Positions 50,818-59,916 of a stretch of DNA of 64,000 nucleotides are shown here, one piece after another. The notes beneath the pieces were generated by a model that made no database searches, had not been told where the DNA came from, and saw only the letters and a list, made by a program, of their open reading frames with translations. The first letter of the stretch is position 1. Each line of letters opens with the position of its first letter. The position numbers and the translations under genes were made by a program. This stretch comes from Streptomyces canus 299MFChir4.1 (GTDB taxonomy: Bacteria; Actinomycetota; Actinomycetes; Streptomycetales; Streptomycetaceae), in contig NZ_KB911587.1 in assembly GCF_000383615.1 (NCBI RefSeq), positions 124,001 through 188,000 on the forward strand, in the 5' to 3' direction.

Positions 50818-52161
50818 ATGAAACACCGCCGTCCGCGGCCCCACAGTAGAGCCGTCGCCAGAGCGGTCGGTTCGGCGAGTGTGCTGGCCGTCGCGCTGGG
50901 TGTGGGGATGACGCCGGCGATGGCCGCCGGGAAGACGTCAGCCACGCCTACGGCCACCGGGTTCTCGCCTGACGAGCCCGACCCGGACACCAACTGGGCG
51001 CCCGAGAACGACGAGGCGCCGCTGACCCAGAAGTCCGTACACCCTGAGGCGCTCGCCTCCAGCCGCACGGCCGCGTCCCCGCTGCAGCTCAAGATGCCCG
51101 CCCCGACCGGGCCGAACAGCGTGGGCATGGTCGGCCTGCACCTCGTCGACTCGTCCCGTACGGATCCGTATGTGGGCGGCAAGCGCGAGGTGATGGTGTC
51201 GCTGTGGTATCCGGCCACCGCCACGTCCGGGCACTATCAGGCGCCGTGGATGCCGTCGATCTCCGGGGGCCACTACCTCTCCACGCACGGGATGTCGCCG
51301 CAGCAGGTGACCCTGCCGAAGACCGCGGGCCATGTCCTCGCCCCGGTGAAGACCTCGCTCGGCAAGCTGCCCGTCCTGCTGTACTCGACCGGGCTGCACT
51401 CGGACCGCGCACAGGGCACCGCGCTCGCCCAGGATCTCGCCAGCCGCGGCTACCTCGTCGTCACCGTCGACCACACCCACGACGCCAACGAGGTGCAGTT
51501 CCCCGGCAACCGGCTGGAGCTCAACAGGATGCCGCCGGGCACACACTCCTCCGACACGCTCAAGATTCGCGCGGCCGACATCAAGTTCGTCATCAACCAG
51601 CTCGGCAAGATCAGCAGTGGCGGCAACCCGGACGCGGGCCACGCGACGCTGCCCACCGGGCTGAAGCAGTCGGTCGACATGTCCCGTATCGGGATGTTCG
51701 GCTGGTCGCTGGGTGGTGGGGCGGTCCCCACCGCCATGCAGCTCGACAAGCGGATCGGCGCCGGTGCCAACCTGGACGGTCAGTTCTTCGGAACCGCGCC
51801 GAGCAAGGACCTGGACCGCCCCTTCATGCTCTTCAGCTCCGGCACCCACAACCGCAACAACGACGCGTCGTGGCGCACGATGTGGTCGCACCTGAAGGGG
51901 TACCGGGTCGACATCAAGCTCCGTGGCGCGGCGCACCTGTCGTTCTGCGACCAGGAGTGGATGGTGCCGCAGGAGGCGGGCCTGCTCGGGCTCTCCAAGT
52001 CTCAGATCGAGCAGCAGTACGGCACGATCGACCCGAATCGGGCCGTCCAGGTCCAGCGCGTCTATCTCGCCGCCTTCTTCGACCAGACGCTGCGTCACAA
52101 GCACAGCACCCTGCTCGACGGGCCCTCCGACAAGTACCCGGAGATCTCTTTCGTCCGCTGA
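50818..52161 (+). CDS. Secreted alpha/beta hydrolase, PAF-acetylhydrolase-like
   Basis: A 447-residue secreted hydrolase. A signal peptide (residues 1-36) ends at MTPAMAAG. The nucleophile motif is GMFGWSLGGGAV (Ser297), an Asp follows in GANLDGQFFG, and the His is in GAAHLSFCDQEW. The set fits the PAF-acetylhydrolase isoform II family of esterases. The ATG at 50818 has AAGGGGG upstream; a start 17 codons earlier has no site. The DUF-like N-terminal region (residues 40-100) is unstructured. Substrate unknown; possibly an external lipid or ester. Confidence 0.87.
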   Translation: MKHRRPRPHSRAVARAVGSASVLAVALGVGMTPAMAAGKTSATPTATGFSPDEPDPDTNWAPENDEAPLTQKSVHPEALASSRTAASPLQLKMPAPTGPNSVGMVGLHLVDSSRTDPYVGGKREVMVSLWYPATATSGHYQAPWMPSISGGHYLSTHGMSPQQVTLPKTAGHVLAPVKTSLGKLPVLLYSTGLHSDRAQGTALAQDLASRGYLVVTVDHTHDANEVQFPGNRLELNRMPPGTHSSDTLKIRAADIKFVINQLGKISSGGNPDAGHATLPTGLKQSVDMSRIGMFGWSLGGGAVPTAMQLDKRIGAGANLDGQFFGTAPSKDLDRPFMLFSSGTHNRNNDASWRTMWSHLKGYRVDIKLRGAAHLSFCDQEWMVPQEAGLLGLSKSQIEQQYGTIDPNRAVQVQRVYLAAFFDQTLRHKHSTLLDGPSDKYPEISFVR

Positions 52162-52196
52162 CCGGAGAGCAGACCGGGCAGCTGAGCCTGCGCTTC

Positions 52197-52229
52197 GAAG
52201 GGCTGGGCCTGCTTGCAGGTCCGCCCTTC
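52197..52229 (+). terminator. Candidate terminator hairpin after the hydrolase gene
   Basis: GAAGGGC at 52197-52203 pairs with GCCCTTC at 52223-52229, and an inner CCTGC/GCAGG stem lies in the loop. It begins 36 nt after the stop codon. Confidence 0.5.
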
Positions 52230-52341
52230 CGCGTGCCGGGGCGGTATGCGTCGCCGCCGCCGGCTCGGTGTTCCCGTGAATTCGAATTAACACGTACGTC
52301 ACATGGGGCGAAAGCGTGATGGTTCTGTGACGGGCGGGGGC

Positions 52342-52364
52342 TAGGATGTTCGTTCTATCGAACA
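52342..52364 (+). promoter_or_regulatory. Candidate promoter and operator of the polymer operon
   Basis: TAGGAT at 52342-52347 resembles a -10 box. It overlaps a perfect dyad TGTTCG-TTCTAT-CGAACA at 52347-52364. The order of half-sites is the reverse of a LexA box, so it is not an SOS site. It lies 36 nt before the likely start codon at 52401. No convincing -35 was found. Confidence 0.5.
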
Positions 52365-52385
52365 CATGGGCGCTCGACGCCAGTT

Positions 52386-52394
52386 GAGGAAGGA
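52386..52394 (+). promoter_or_regulatory. Strong ribosome binding site in front of a CTG codon
   Basis: GAGGAAGGA stands 6 nt before CTG at 52401, which is in frame with the first gene of the operon. The first in-frame ATG (52455) has no ribosome binding site. The CTG is therefore the more likely start. Confidence 0.6.
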
Positions 52395-52400
52395 TTTCCC

Positions 52401-54725
52401 CTGCCCTCCGCACCACGGGCGCCGCGCCGACACCGCATTCGTCGCCGCGCCGATATGCCGATGCTTGGCGGGGTGCGCCCGCCGACAGCCTCACTTGTCG
52501 TACTCCTGCTGGTGGTCGCCGCCCTGACCGTGATCGGCCTCGGCAGTCTCCACACGGCGGGTCTCCCGCAGGCCGTGCCGAACGAGGAGCAGCAGATCGC
52601 CGCGGACACCGCGCAGTCGCTGCGCACCGCGATCGACACCGAGGCGAGCACGGTACGCCGTACCGCGAGCGCGTACCCGGCGACGAACGCATCGACCCCC
52701 GCCACCACGCTCAAGGCGCTGACCTCTGCGGGGAAGGCGGTCCTCGGCGGTGCGCTGCTCGACCGGCGCACCGGCAAACTGCTGGCGGCCGGCGGCGAGA
52801 CGGTGCCACTGGCCGCGGTGGACGTCGTCAGGACGGCGTCCGGGTCCCGGGCGGTCCCGCCCCGGCTGGTGACGTCGGCCGGTACCCGGCGACTGCTGTA
52901 CTTCGCCAGGGTCACGCTGCCCGCGCAGCAGGAGGAACCCGACCAGGACCAGTACCAGGCCCCCAACCGGCCCGAGCGGCAGTGGCTGCTGGTCGTCTCC
53001 GAGGCGCTCCCGTCCCTGGCCGCGTACGGCGACGGACGCACCGCCGCAGTGCTGGACGCGAGCGGCACCGCACTCGCCACCGCGGCCCATGGCAAGGTGT
53101 CGCCGGCTGCCGCCGACAGCGGCCTGTCCGCGGCGGCGGCCCGCGCGGTGCAGGAATCCGACGCCGGCACCGACGCCTCCGGAAGCCTGCTGGGTGCCAC
53201 CACCGACAGCCGGCGCACCGTGGCCGGCTGGGCCCAGGTCGCCTCGGCGACCGGTCCGGGCGACACCGACGACCTGGGTCTGGTGGTGCTCACCTCCCGT
53301 GCGGTGCCCACCACGACCACCACCGCCGACTACTCGCGCTTCGCCCTCGGGGCCGCCGGAGCGCTGGCCGGAGTCGCGCTGCTGCTCGGGCTGGCGCTGT
53401 ACTTCTCCGTGCAGCGGCCACTGCTGCGGCTGTATCTGTCCGCCGGCCGCCTGGCCCGGGGCGCGACCGGGGACGGCCCGACCGCGCCGGCGGAGCTGTC
53501 CCGGCCTGTTCCGGTGCATGGCTTCGGAGAACTGGCCCGGATCGGGCGGGCACTGGACTCACTGCGCCGGCAACTGCTCGGCGAGAGCGGCCCGCAGGAG
53601 TTCCCGGCCCGGCGCGGACCGGGCTACCGGGCGCTGGCCGTGGTCTGTGTGGTCGTGGTGGGCTGCTGGGCGCTGCCGATGATCTTCCTGCTGAATCGGG
53701 CGGACGCCGCGACCGCGGTTCCGGCTCCGGTTCTCGCCGACCAGCAGGCGCGCACCGAGATCGTGGCGAACCGGATCCGGCAGTCCCTCGACCAGTCGTA
53801 CACCGACCTGAGCGCCGCGGCCGCAAGCCTGCCGGGCCGGAGCCGGGCCGCCCAGACCGAGGCTCTGCGACACTCCCTCGACGACCACGGGCAGTACCGC
53901 TCGCTGTATCTCCTGGACCGCTCGGGGCGCATCACGCTCAGGGTGGGCGGCACGCCGCTGCGCACCCGCGTCCACGTGCCCGCCGGCGGCGGGATCACCA
54001 CCGTCAACACCTCGGGACGGATCCCGGCGATCGCCGCCTACGCCCAGGTCCGGGCCGCCAAGGGCAAGGCCAAGGCGGCCGGGGTGGTCCTGTTCGGCGA
54101 GATCGACGTGAAGGCGCTCAACTCCATCCTGCCCAGGCCGAAGCTGGGCAGCGTCTGGGTGACGGACGGCGAGGAGAAGGTGCTGGCGGCAAGCGTGGGC
54201 TACCGCGCCTTCCAGTCGCTGCCCGACTCCGGCCTGACCCGTCTCGCCCGCGCCACCCAGAGCGCCCCGGGGACCGCGGGCACCGCGACCTCGGCGGTGC
54301 ACCTCACCTCCTCCGGCCCCTCGGTCGACGCCGCCGCGCCGCTGGCGCAGAGCGGCCCCACGGCCCGCCTCGGCTGGCACGTGGTGACCGCGGAGCCCGC
54401 GGCAGCCCTCCAGATCCCCGCCGTGCAGGCCGAGCAACGCACCATGCTCGCCGGCATCCTGGGGCTCGCCGTGGGCGCGGCCTGTCTGGGCTGGCTTCAT
54501 GTCGTGGTGATCCGGCCGCTGCGCGCGGTCGCCGTACTCGTCGAGCGGCTCGCCGGCGGAGACCGCCGTACCGTGCTGCATCCGGTCAACCACGATGAGA
54601 TCGGCTCGGTCACCCGCAGCCTGGAGCTGATCCGCCAGGCGCTGGCGGAACACGACCGGGCGGCCAGATCCCGCCCCGCCCCCGGGCCCTCCCGGCCCCT
54701 GCGCGAGAACACCCTCCAGCGGTAG
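52401..54725 (+). CDS. HAMP-domain membrane protein with two extracellular sensor-like regions
   Basis: A 774-residue membrane protein if the CTG at 52401 is used (756 if ATG 52455). Two halves each have a hydrophobic span and an extracellular domain: span 1 (SLVVLLLVVAALTVIGLGS), ectodomain 1, a second span (ALGAAGALAGVALLLGLALYF) with a HAMP-like helix; then span 3 (VVCVVVVGCWALPMIFLL), ectodomain 2, span 4 (TMLAGILGLAVGAACLGWLHV) and a HAMP domain at the C-terminus (RPLRAVAVLVERLAGGDRR, NHDEIGSVTRSLELIRQ). No kinase, cyclase or chemoreceptor domain follows. It could act as a sensor, scaffold or polymer anchor for the next genes. Confidence 0.8.
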   Translation: MPSAPRAPRRHRIRRRADMPMLGGVRPPTASLVVLLLVVAALTVIGLGSLHTAGLPQAVPNEEQQIAADTAQSLRTAIDTEASTVRRTASAYPATNASTPATTLKALTSAGKAVLGGALLDRRTGKLLAAGGETVPLAAVDVVRTASGSRAVPPRLVTSAGTRRLLYFARVTLPAQQEEPDQDQYQAPNRPERQWLLVVSEALPSLAAYGDGRTAAVLDASGTALATAAHGKVSPAAADSGLSAAAARAVQESDAGTDASGSLLGATTDSRRTVAGWAQVASATGPGDTDDLGLVVLTSRAVPTTTTTADYSRFALGAAGALAGVALLLGLALYFSVQRPLLRLYLSAGRLARGATGDGPTAPAELSRPVPVHGFGELARIGRALDSLRRQLLGESGPQEFPARRGPGYRALAVVCVVVVGCWALPMIFLLNRADAATAVPAPVLADQQARTEIVANRIRQSLDQSYTDLSAAAASLPGRSRAAQTEALRHSLDDHGQYRSLYLLDRSGRITLRVGGTPLRTRVHVPAGGGITTVNTSGRIPAIAAYAQVRAAKGKAKAAGVVLFGEIDVKALNSILPRPKLGSVWVTDGEEKVLAASVGYRAFQSLPDSGLTRLARATQSAPGTAGTATSAVHLTSSGPSVDAAAPLAQSGPTARLGWHVVTAEPAAALQIPAVQAEQRTMLAGILGLAVGAACLGWLHVVVIRPLRAVAVLVERLAGGDRRTVLHPVNHDEIGSVTRSLELIRQALAEHDRAARSRPAPGPSRPLRENTLQR

Positions 54726-54740
54726 AAGGACGGAATCGGC

Positions 54741-56222
54741 TTGCTCTTCCTCTATGTCATCGTCCTGCTGTGCTGCGCCGGGCTGTGGATCGCCGGAATC
54801 CTGGAGCAGCGGCGGCACTTCGCCTCGCTGGAACAGATACCGACGCGGGTGCTGGTCAACGGCATCCGCGGCAAGAGTTCGATCACCCGGCTGTGCGCGG
54901 GCGCGCTGCGCGGCGGCGGCCTGGTCACGGTGGCCAAGACAACCGGCACCGCGGCCCGGTTCATCCATCCGGATGCCACCGAGGAACCGGTGTACCGCAA
55001 GTTCGGCATCGCCAACGTCGTCGAGCAGATCGGCATCGTCCGGCGGGCGGCGACCTACCGGCCGGACGCCCTGGTGATCGAGTGCATGGCGGTGATGCCG
55101 GCGCTGCAGGAGATCAATCAGGAGAAGCTGATCCGTTCCACGATCGGCGTGCTGTGCAATGTCCGCGAGGACCATCTGGAGGAGATGGGGCCCACGCTGG
55201 ACGACGTCGCGCGCTCGCTCTCCCGCTCGATGCCGGTGGGCGGGGTGTGCGTGACGGCGGAGAAGGACCGGCTGCACATCCTCCAGGAGGAGGCCGACAA
55301 GCGGAACTGCCGTCTGATCGCGGTCGATCCGGAGTCGGTGACCGACGCCGAACTGCGCGGTTTCAGCTGGTTCACCTTCAAGGAGAACGTGGCGATCGCC
55401 CTCGCCGTCGCCGAACTGCTCGGCGTGGAGCGGCAGACCGCGATGCAGGGCATGTGGGACGCACCGCCCGACCCGGGCGTGCTGTCGGTGGAGCGCTACG
55501 TCACCCCCGAGGGCAAGAAGCTGCGGTTCGCCAACGTCTTCGCGGCCAACGACCCCGAGTCGACGCTGATGAACGTGAAGCAGCTGGAGGATCTGGGCGC
55601 GATCAGACGGCCGATCAACGCCGTCATCAACTGCCGCCCGGACAGGGTGGAGCGCAACGGCCAGATGGGCGCCATCGTCCCCGACCTCGGCGCTGAGACG
55701 GTGTTCCTGATCGGCCACCCGACCAAGAGCGCCCGCGACGCGATTCCGGACGGCTTCACCGGGCGAGTGGTGGATCTCGGCGGCGACCGCCGGGACCCCG
55801 AGGAGCTGACCGCGGCGGTGCTCGCGGAACTCGGCCCGGCCTCCTCGCTGGTGGCGATCGGCAACATCCACGGTCAGGGCGAGCGGTTCCTGGAATGCCT
55901 CGCCGAGCTGCTGCTGGACGACTCCGAGGACCCGTTCGACGCCGTTCCCGACGGCGACGGCCTGGACCAGGAGACCATGCAGATCGCCCTGCCCCGGCCG
56001 CGGGTCTCGGTGGCCCGGCCGCCCGAGCCGGAGCCGTACAGCTGGGTGGCACCGCTGGAGACACCGACGTACGCCCTCCGCATCCCCGAACAACGTGACC
56101 TCGCCCGTCGGTTCGCCGCCCGCCACGGCCGGTCCGACGACCAGAGCGCCGCGGACGACCCGCACCACCCCCACGACCGGCTCCACTCCTACGATCCGCC
56201 CCAGGCCACGAGGAACCAGTGA
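54741..56222 (+). CDS. pgsB: Poly-gamma-glutamate synthase PgsB/CapB-type ligase
   Basis: A 493-residue membrane-anchored Mur-ligase-like enzyme that polymerises glutamate through the gamma-carboxyl using ATP. It has an N-terminal membrane helix (residues 1-20), the P-loop VNGIRGKSSITRL (about residue 41), KTTGTAARFI, ECMAVMPALQEINQEKL, CNVREDHLEEMGPTLDD, APPDPG, FAANDPESTLMN, INCRPDRVERN and VAIGNIHGQGE. These match Bacillus PgsB over about 400 residues. It then has an extra 80-residue Asp/His/Pro-rich C-terminal extension. Starts with TTG 16 nt after the previous stop, with GAAGGA upstream. The pgsC start overlaps its stop. Confidence 0.93.
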   Translation: MLFLYVIVLLCCAGLWIAGILEQRRHFASLEQIPTRVLVNGIRGKSSITRLCAGALRGGGLVTVAKTTGTAARFIHPDATEEPVYRKFGIANVVEQIGIVRRAATYRPDALVIECMAVMPALQEINQEKLIRSTIGVLCNVREDHLEEMGPTLDDVARSLSRSMPVGGVCVTAEKDRLHILQEEADKRNCRLIAVDPESVTDAELRGFSWFTFKENVAIALAVAELLGVERQTAMQGMWDAPPDPGVLSVERYVTPEGKKLRFANVFAANDPESTLMNVKQLEDLGAIRRPINAVINCRPDRVERNGQMGAIVPDLGAETVFLIGHPTKSARDAIPDGFTGRVVDLGGDRRDPEELTAAVLAELGPASSLVAIGNIHGQGERFLECLAELLLDDSEDPFDAVPDGDGLDQETMQIALPRPRVSVARPPEPEPYSWVAPLETPTYALRIPEQRDLARRFAARHGRSDDQSAADDPHHPHDRLHSYDPPQATRNQ

Positions 56223-56701
56223 TCCCCGCCACCCTCACCGCACAGACCGCCGCACTCGGGATCGCCCTCGGGCTGGTCTTCTCGCTCGTCTGCTATCTGA
56301 CCACCAACCTCTCCCCCGGGGGAATGATCACCCCGGGCTGGATCGCCCTCACACTCGTCACCGAGGTGCGGATGGCCGCGCTGATGGTCGGTGTGGCAGT
56401 GGCCACGTATTTCACGACGAAGCTCCTGCAGCGCACCGTGATCCTCTACGGCAAGCGGCTGTTCGCCGCCGTGGTGCTGTGCGCGGTGGTGATCCAGACC
56501 ACCGTGATGCTCGCCCTCAGCCACGAGTTCCCGCTGCTGTACACGTCACAGACCCTTGGCTTCATCGTCCCCGGCCTGGTCTCCTACCAGCTGGTCCGGC
56601 AGCCCATGGCGGCCACGGTCATCTCGACCACGGCGGTGACGCTGGCCACGTACGTGGTGCTGGTCTCCGGCCTCTTGATGGGCGCACTGCCCACCGGCTG
56701 A
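56219..56701 (+). CDS. pgsC: PgsC/CapC-type poly-gamma-glutamate membrane partner
   Basis: A 160-residue polytopic protein with four to five hydrophobic segments (LGIALGLVFSLVCYLTTNL, GMITPGWIALTLVTEVRMA, FAAVVLCAVVIQTTVML, FIVPGLVSYQLVRQPMAATV). The length and the pattern G-x-I-x-PGW/Y-x-AL are those of PgsC, which makes the synthase complex with PgsB and may export the chain. The GTG start overlaps the pgsB stop (GTGA), so the two are translationally coupled as in Bacillus. Confidence 0.9.
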   Translation: MIPATLTAQTAALGIALGLVFSLVCYLTTNLSPGGMITPGWIALTLVTEVRMAALMVGVAVATYFTTKLLQRTVILYGKRLFAAVVLCAVVIQTTVMLALSHEFPLLYTSQTLGFIVPGLVSYQLVRQPMAATVISTTAVTLATYVVLVSGLLMGALPTG

Positions 56702-56745
56702 CCTGCCCAACCCCCTCTCACCTCACACTTCCAGGAGGATCGGTC

Positions 56746-57819
56746 ATGCACTCCAACTCTGTCGGCAGACTCAGCAGCCCGACTCGCCGCGCCGTGCTCG
56801 GGACGATCGCGGGCATCGCGGCCGCCGGGGTGGCGGGCGGGTACGCCTGGGACAACCTCGGGCACGGCAGCGACGACCGTGGCGGTACGGCCGCCGACGG
56901 CCCGAGCGCCCGGCCCACCGGGGCTCACACCTTCGAGCGCCTGTCCGACCCGGGCCGCACCGTGGCCCGCGCCGCCGACGGCGGCACGCTCGCCACGTTC
57001 ACCGACGGAGCCCGTACGGCCGTACTCACCGGGCCCACCCGCAGCTTCAGCGAGCCGCGGACCACCGAGGCCACGGTGAGTACGGACGCCTGGGTGCGGG
57101 TGCTGCCGCACGAGTGGCAGCGGGGCATGGAGAAGTCCGCCTCGTTCAAGGCCTGGTTCCGCAAGGCGCTCGGCGACACCAGCCCGGACGTCTTCGCGGT
57201 GGCGTTCCAGTACAGCAGCGCCGGGGCGCCCGACAAGCACAACGCCGCCGGCGTGCGCTACGCGGGCACCGCCCATTTCGGCCCGCGCAATGCCGCGGTC
57301 AAGAACCCGCTGGACTTCGCCTACTACGACGAGAAGTCCGACTTCTACGACTACCTGGGCATCGACTGGACCTTCCCGGACGGCACGCGCGTGCAGCCGG
57401 AGAAGGCCCGCTACGGCGACGCCGACTGCTCCGGCTTCCAACGTCTGGTGTGGGGCTACCGCATGGGCATCCCCCTGCACAACACCAACACCAAAGGCGC
57501 CGGTCTGCCGCGCCGTGCCTTCGCCATCGCCGCAGACGGTCCCGGCCGCCTGGTGATCCCCCACACCGGCACGCGGCAGGCCACCGACCTGGACGCCCTG
57601 CAACCCGGCGATCTGGTCTTCTTCGCCATCATCAAGGACCGGCCGGACTTCATCGACCACGTCGGCATGTACATGGGCCTCGACGAGCAGGGCCGGCACC
57701 GCTTCTACTCCAGCCGCTCCGCCGCCAACGGCCCGACCATGGGCGATCTGTCGGGCCACGCGCTGCTGGACGGCACCGACTTCTACGCCCGCGGCTTCCG
57801 GGCGGCCCGCCGCCTGTGA
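56746..57819 (+). CDS. Tat-exported NlpC/P60 hydrolase
   Basis: A 357-residue exported protein. The signal reads SPTRRAVLGTIAGIAAAGVAGGYA, a twin-arginine motif with a hydrophobic core, so it is a Tat substrate. The NlpC/P60 domain lies at the C-terminus with Cys228 in DADCSGFQRLVWG and His305 in DFIDHVGMYMG, preceded by PGDLVFFAI. Residues 60-220 form an extra domain of unknown fold. In Bacillus the PgdS depolymerase of poly-gamma-glutamate has NlpC/P60 domains, so trimming of the polymer or of the wall is plausible. The ATG has AGGAGG 7 nt upstream; it is 44 nt after pgsC. Confidence 0.88.
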   Translation: MHSNSVGRLSSPTRRAVLGTIAGIAAAGVAGGYAWDNLGHGSDDRGGTAADGPSARPTGAHTFERLSDPGRTVARAADGGTLATFTDGARTAVLTGPTRSFSEPRTTEATVSTDAWVRVLPHEWQRGMEKSASFKAWFRKALGDTSPDVFAVAFQYSSAGAPDKHNAAGVRYAGTAHFGPRNAAVKNPLDFAYYDEKSDFYDYLGIDWTFPDGTRVQPEKARYGDADCSGFQRLVWGYRMGIPLHNTNTKGAGLPRRAFAIAADGPGRLVIPHTGTRQATDLDALQPGDLVFFAIIKDRPDFIDHVGMYMGLDEQGRHRFYSSRSAANGPTMGDLSGHALLDGTDFYARGFRAARRL

Positions 57820-57875
57820 TCCCGCCGCCCGCGCACCGCCGCCTCACCTGACCTGCTGATCCGAGGACCACCGCC

Positions 57876-59813
57876 ATGACCGCCACCCCCACCGTCCGGC
57901 CCATCGGATCACACCGCGGCCGCCGCCAGCCCGGCCCCCGCTCCGGCCTGCCGGAAGAAGCCCCGCGCTGGGAGCGTCCGGCGCTCGCCGCGGTGCTGGT
58001 CGTCGCGACGGTGCTCTACTCCTGGGGTATCGGACACGCCGCGCTCCACCCCTTCTACGGTGCGGCGATACGGTCGATGGCCGACAGTTGGAGAGCCTTC
58101 TTCTTCGGCGGGCTCGACGCGAGCGGTTCGATCAGCATCGACAAGCTGCCCGGCGCCTTCTGGCCCGACGCCGTCTCCGTGTGGCTCTTCGGGCCGCACA
58201 CCTGGGCAGCGGCGCTTCCGCAGGTCGTCGAGGGCGTCCTCACCGTATGGCTGCTGCACCGGATCGTACGGGCCTGGGCCGGTCCGTTCGCCGCGCTGAT
58301 CGCCGCGCTGACGCTCACCCTCACCCCGGTCACGGTGGCGCTCAACCGTGCCACCATCCCGGACACCGCGCTCACCCTGCTCCTGGTGGCGGCCGCCGGA
58401 GCGCTGCAGAAGGCGGTGCGCACCGAGCGGCTGCTGCCACTGATCACCTGCGGGATCTGGGTCGGGCTCGCCTTCCAGACGAAGATGCTGCAGGCGTGGC
58501 TGGTGCTGCCGGTCTTCGCCGTGGTCTACCAACTCGCCGCGCCCGGAACCCGGCTGAACCGGGCCCTGCGCCTCCTGCTGGCCGGTGCGGTCGCCCTCGC
58601 GGTCTCCTGCTCCTGGATTCTGATCGCCTGGGCGACACCGGCCGCGAGCCGCCCGTACCTCGACGGAACGTCCGACAACAATCCGTTCGCTCTGGTCTTC
58701 GGCTACAACGGCCTGAGCCGCTTCAGCAGCGATTCCACCGCCTTCGGCGCCGTCGCGGGCACCGCAGCCAGCCGCACCACCGGCAACACCGGCTGGGACA
58801 TGCTGATCAACCACACGGTCGGCCCGCAGGTCGCCTGGTTCCTGCCGCTCGCCGTGCTCGCCGCCGTCCTGGGCTTCGTCTGGCGCGCCGGGCAACCGCG
58901 AACCGACCTGTCGCGCGCGGGTTTTGTGATGTGGGGTGGCTGGCTGGCCGTGCACACCCTGGTGTTCAGCGCCTCCAACGGCAACCACGCCTACTACACG
59001 GCCGTCATCGCCCCGGCGCTCGCCGCGCTGGCCGGCGGCGGGCTCGCGCTCTTCCGATCGGAGTATGAGGCGAATTACGAGCCGAAGCCGGAGGCGGAGC
59101 GCGAGGCGGCCGGCCGGCGGCATCTGGCGCTCCCGGCGGGGATCGTGCTGACGGCGGTGTGGGCGCTGGTGCTCGACTGGCCCACCCGATTCGTCTCCTG
59201 GCTGCTGCCGGTCGTCGTGATGCTCGCGCTGTGCGGCGTGGTGGGCCTGTGGAGCCGCGGGCCGCGCACTTCCCCGAGGATGATCCAGGCCGCCCTCGCC
59301 GCCGGAATCGCGGCCACTCTGGTCGTACCGGCCGGCTGGGCCGTCTCCGGCCTCAACCCGCTCTACGCGGGCGCCGCCACCTCGCCGATGGCCGGTCCGG
59401 TCGGCAAGTCGTACTACGAGCACCCCCGCCACGCTCCGCGCAGGAGAGGGCTCGGCCGGCCCAACGCACGCGACACCGCCCTGCTCGACTACCTCACCGC
59501 GCACCGTCACGGCGAGAAGTACCTGCTCGCCACCCAGGCCGCCTACACCGCCGAGCCCCTGCTCCGCGCGGAGTCCGAGCCCATTCTCGTCATGGGCGGC
59601 TTCACCGGCGGCACGCCCTTTCCCACCGCCCAGCAGCTCGGCGGCCTCGTCGCCACCCACCAGTTGCGCTATGCGCTGCTCACCACCCAGCGCCCCACCA
59701 CTCCCGCCACCACCTGGGTGAAGTCGCACTGCACCCCCATCCGGCCCACCGCCTACGGCCGCCAGACCGACGGCAGCTTCGCCCTCTACGACTGCGGCAA
59801 TTCCCCGCGGTGA
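57876..59813 (+). CDS. GT39-type membrane glycosyltransferase
   Basis: A 645-residue polytopic protein with about 11-12 spans, of the dolichol-phosphate-mannosyltransferase-like superfamily (GT39/ArnT). The first external loop carries the acidic motif GGLDASGSISIDKLPGAFWP, with Asp residues in the position used for catalysis. The C-terminus (MGGFTGGTPFPTAQQLGGLV) is an external domain common in Streptomyces members of this group. It follows the NlpC/P60 gene by 56 nt and has GAGGA upstream of its ATG, so it is probably in the polymer operon. The sugar and acceptor are unknown. Confidence 0.88.
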   Translation: MTATPTVRPIGSHRGRRQPGPRSGLPEEAPRWERPALAAVLVVATVLYSWGIGHAALHPFYGAAIRSMADSWRAFFFGGLDASGSISIDKLPGAFWPDAVSVWLFGPHTWAAALPQVVEGVLTVWLLHRIVRAWAGPFAALIAALTLTLTPVTVALNRATIPDTALTLLLVAAAGALQKAVRTERLLPLITCGIWVGLAFQTKMLQAWLVLPVFAVVYQLAAPGTRLNRALRLLLAGAVALAVSCSWILIAWATPAASRPYLDGTSDNNPFALVFGYNGLSRFSSDSTAFGAVAGTAASRTTGNTGWDMLINHTVGPQVAWFLPLAVLAAVLGFVWRAGQPRTDLSRAGFVMWGGWLAVHTLVFSASNGNHAYYTAVIAPALAALAGGGLALFRSEYEANYEPKPEAEREAAGRRHLALPAGIVLTAVWALVLDWPTRFVSWLLPVVVMLALCGVVGLWSRGPRTSPRMIQAALAAGIAATLVVPAGWAVSGLNPLYAGAATSPMAGPVGKSYYEHPRHAPRRRGLGRPNARDTALLDYLTAHRHGEKYLLATQAAYTAEPLLRAESEPILVMGGFTGGTPFPTAQQLGGLVATHQLRYALLTTQRPTTPATTWVKSHCTPIRPTAYGRQTDGSFALYDCGNSPR

Positions 59814-59916
59814 GGCGACGCCCCGAAGCCAGGGCCCCGACCGCTCCGGCACACGGCGTCCCGACCTCTTGCAGGGCGGGAAGTCGTGCGGCCTCTCGTG
59901 CGGTTCGGCTGATTGC

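Noticed and set aside
52347..52364. LexA (SOS) box reading of the dyad before the polymer operon
   Set aside because: Actinobacterial LexA boxes read CGAAC-n4-GTTCG; this dyad has the half-sites in reverse order (GTTCG first) and a 6 nt spacer.
53559..56186. 875-codon minus-strand open frame opposite the HAMP gene and pgsB
   Set aside because: No motif, and it spans two unrelated sense genes.
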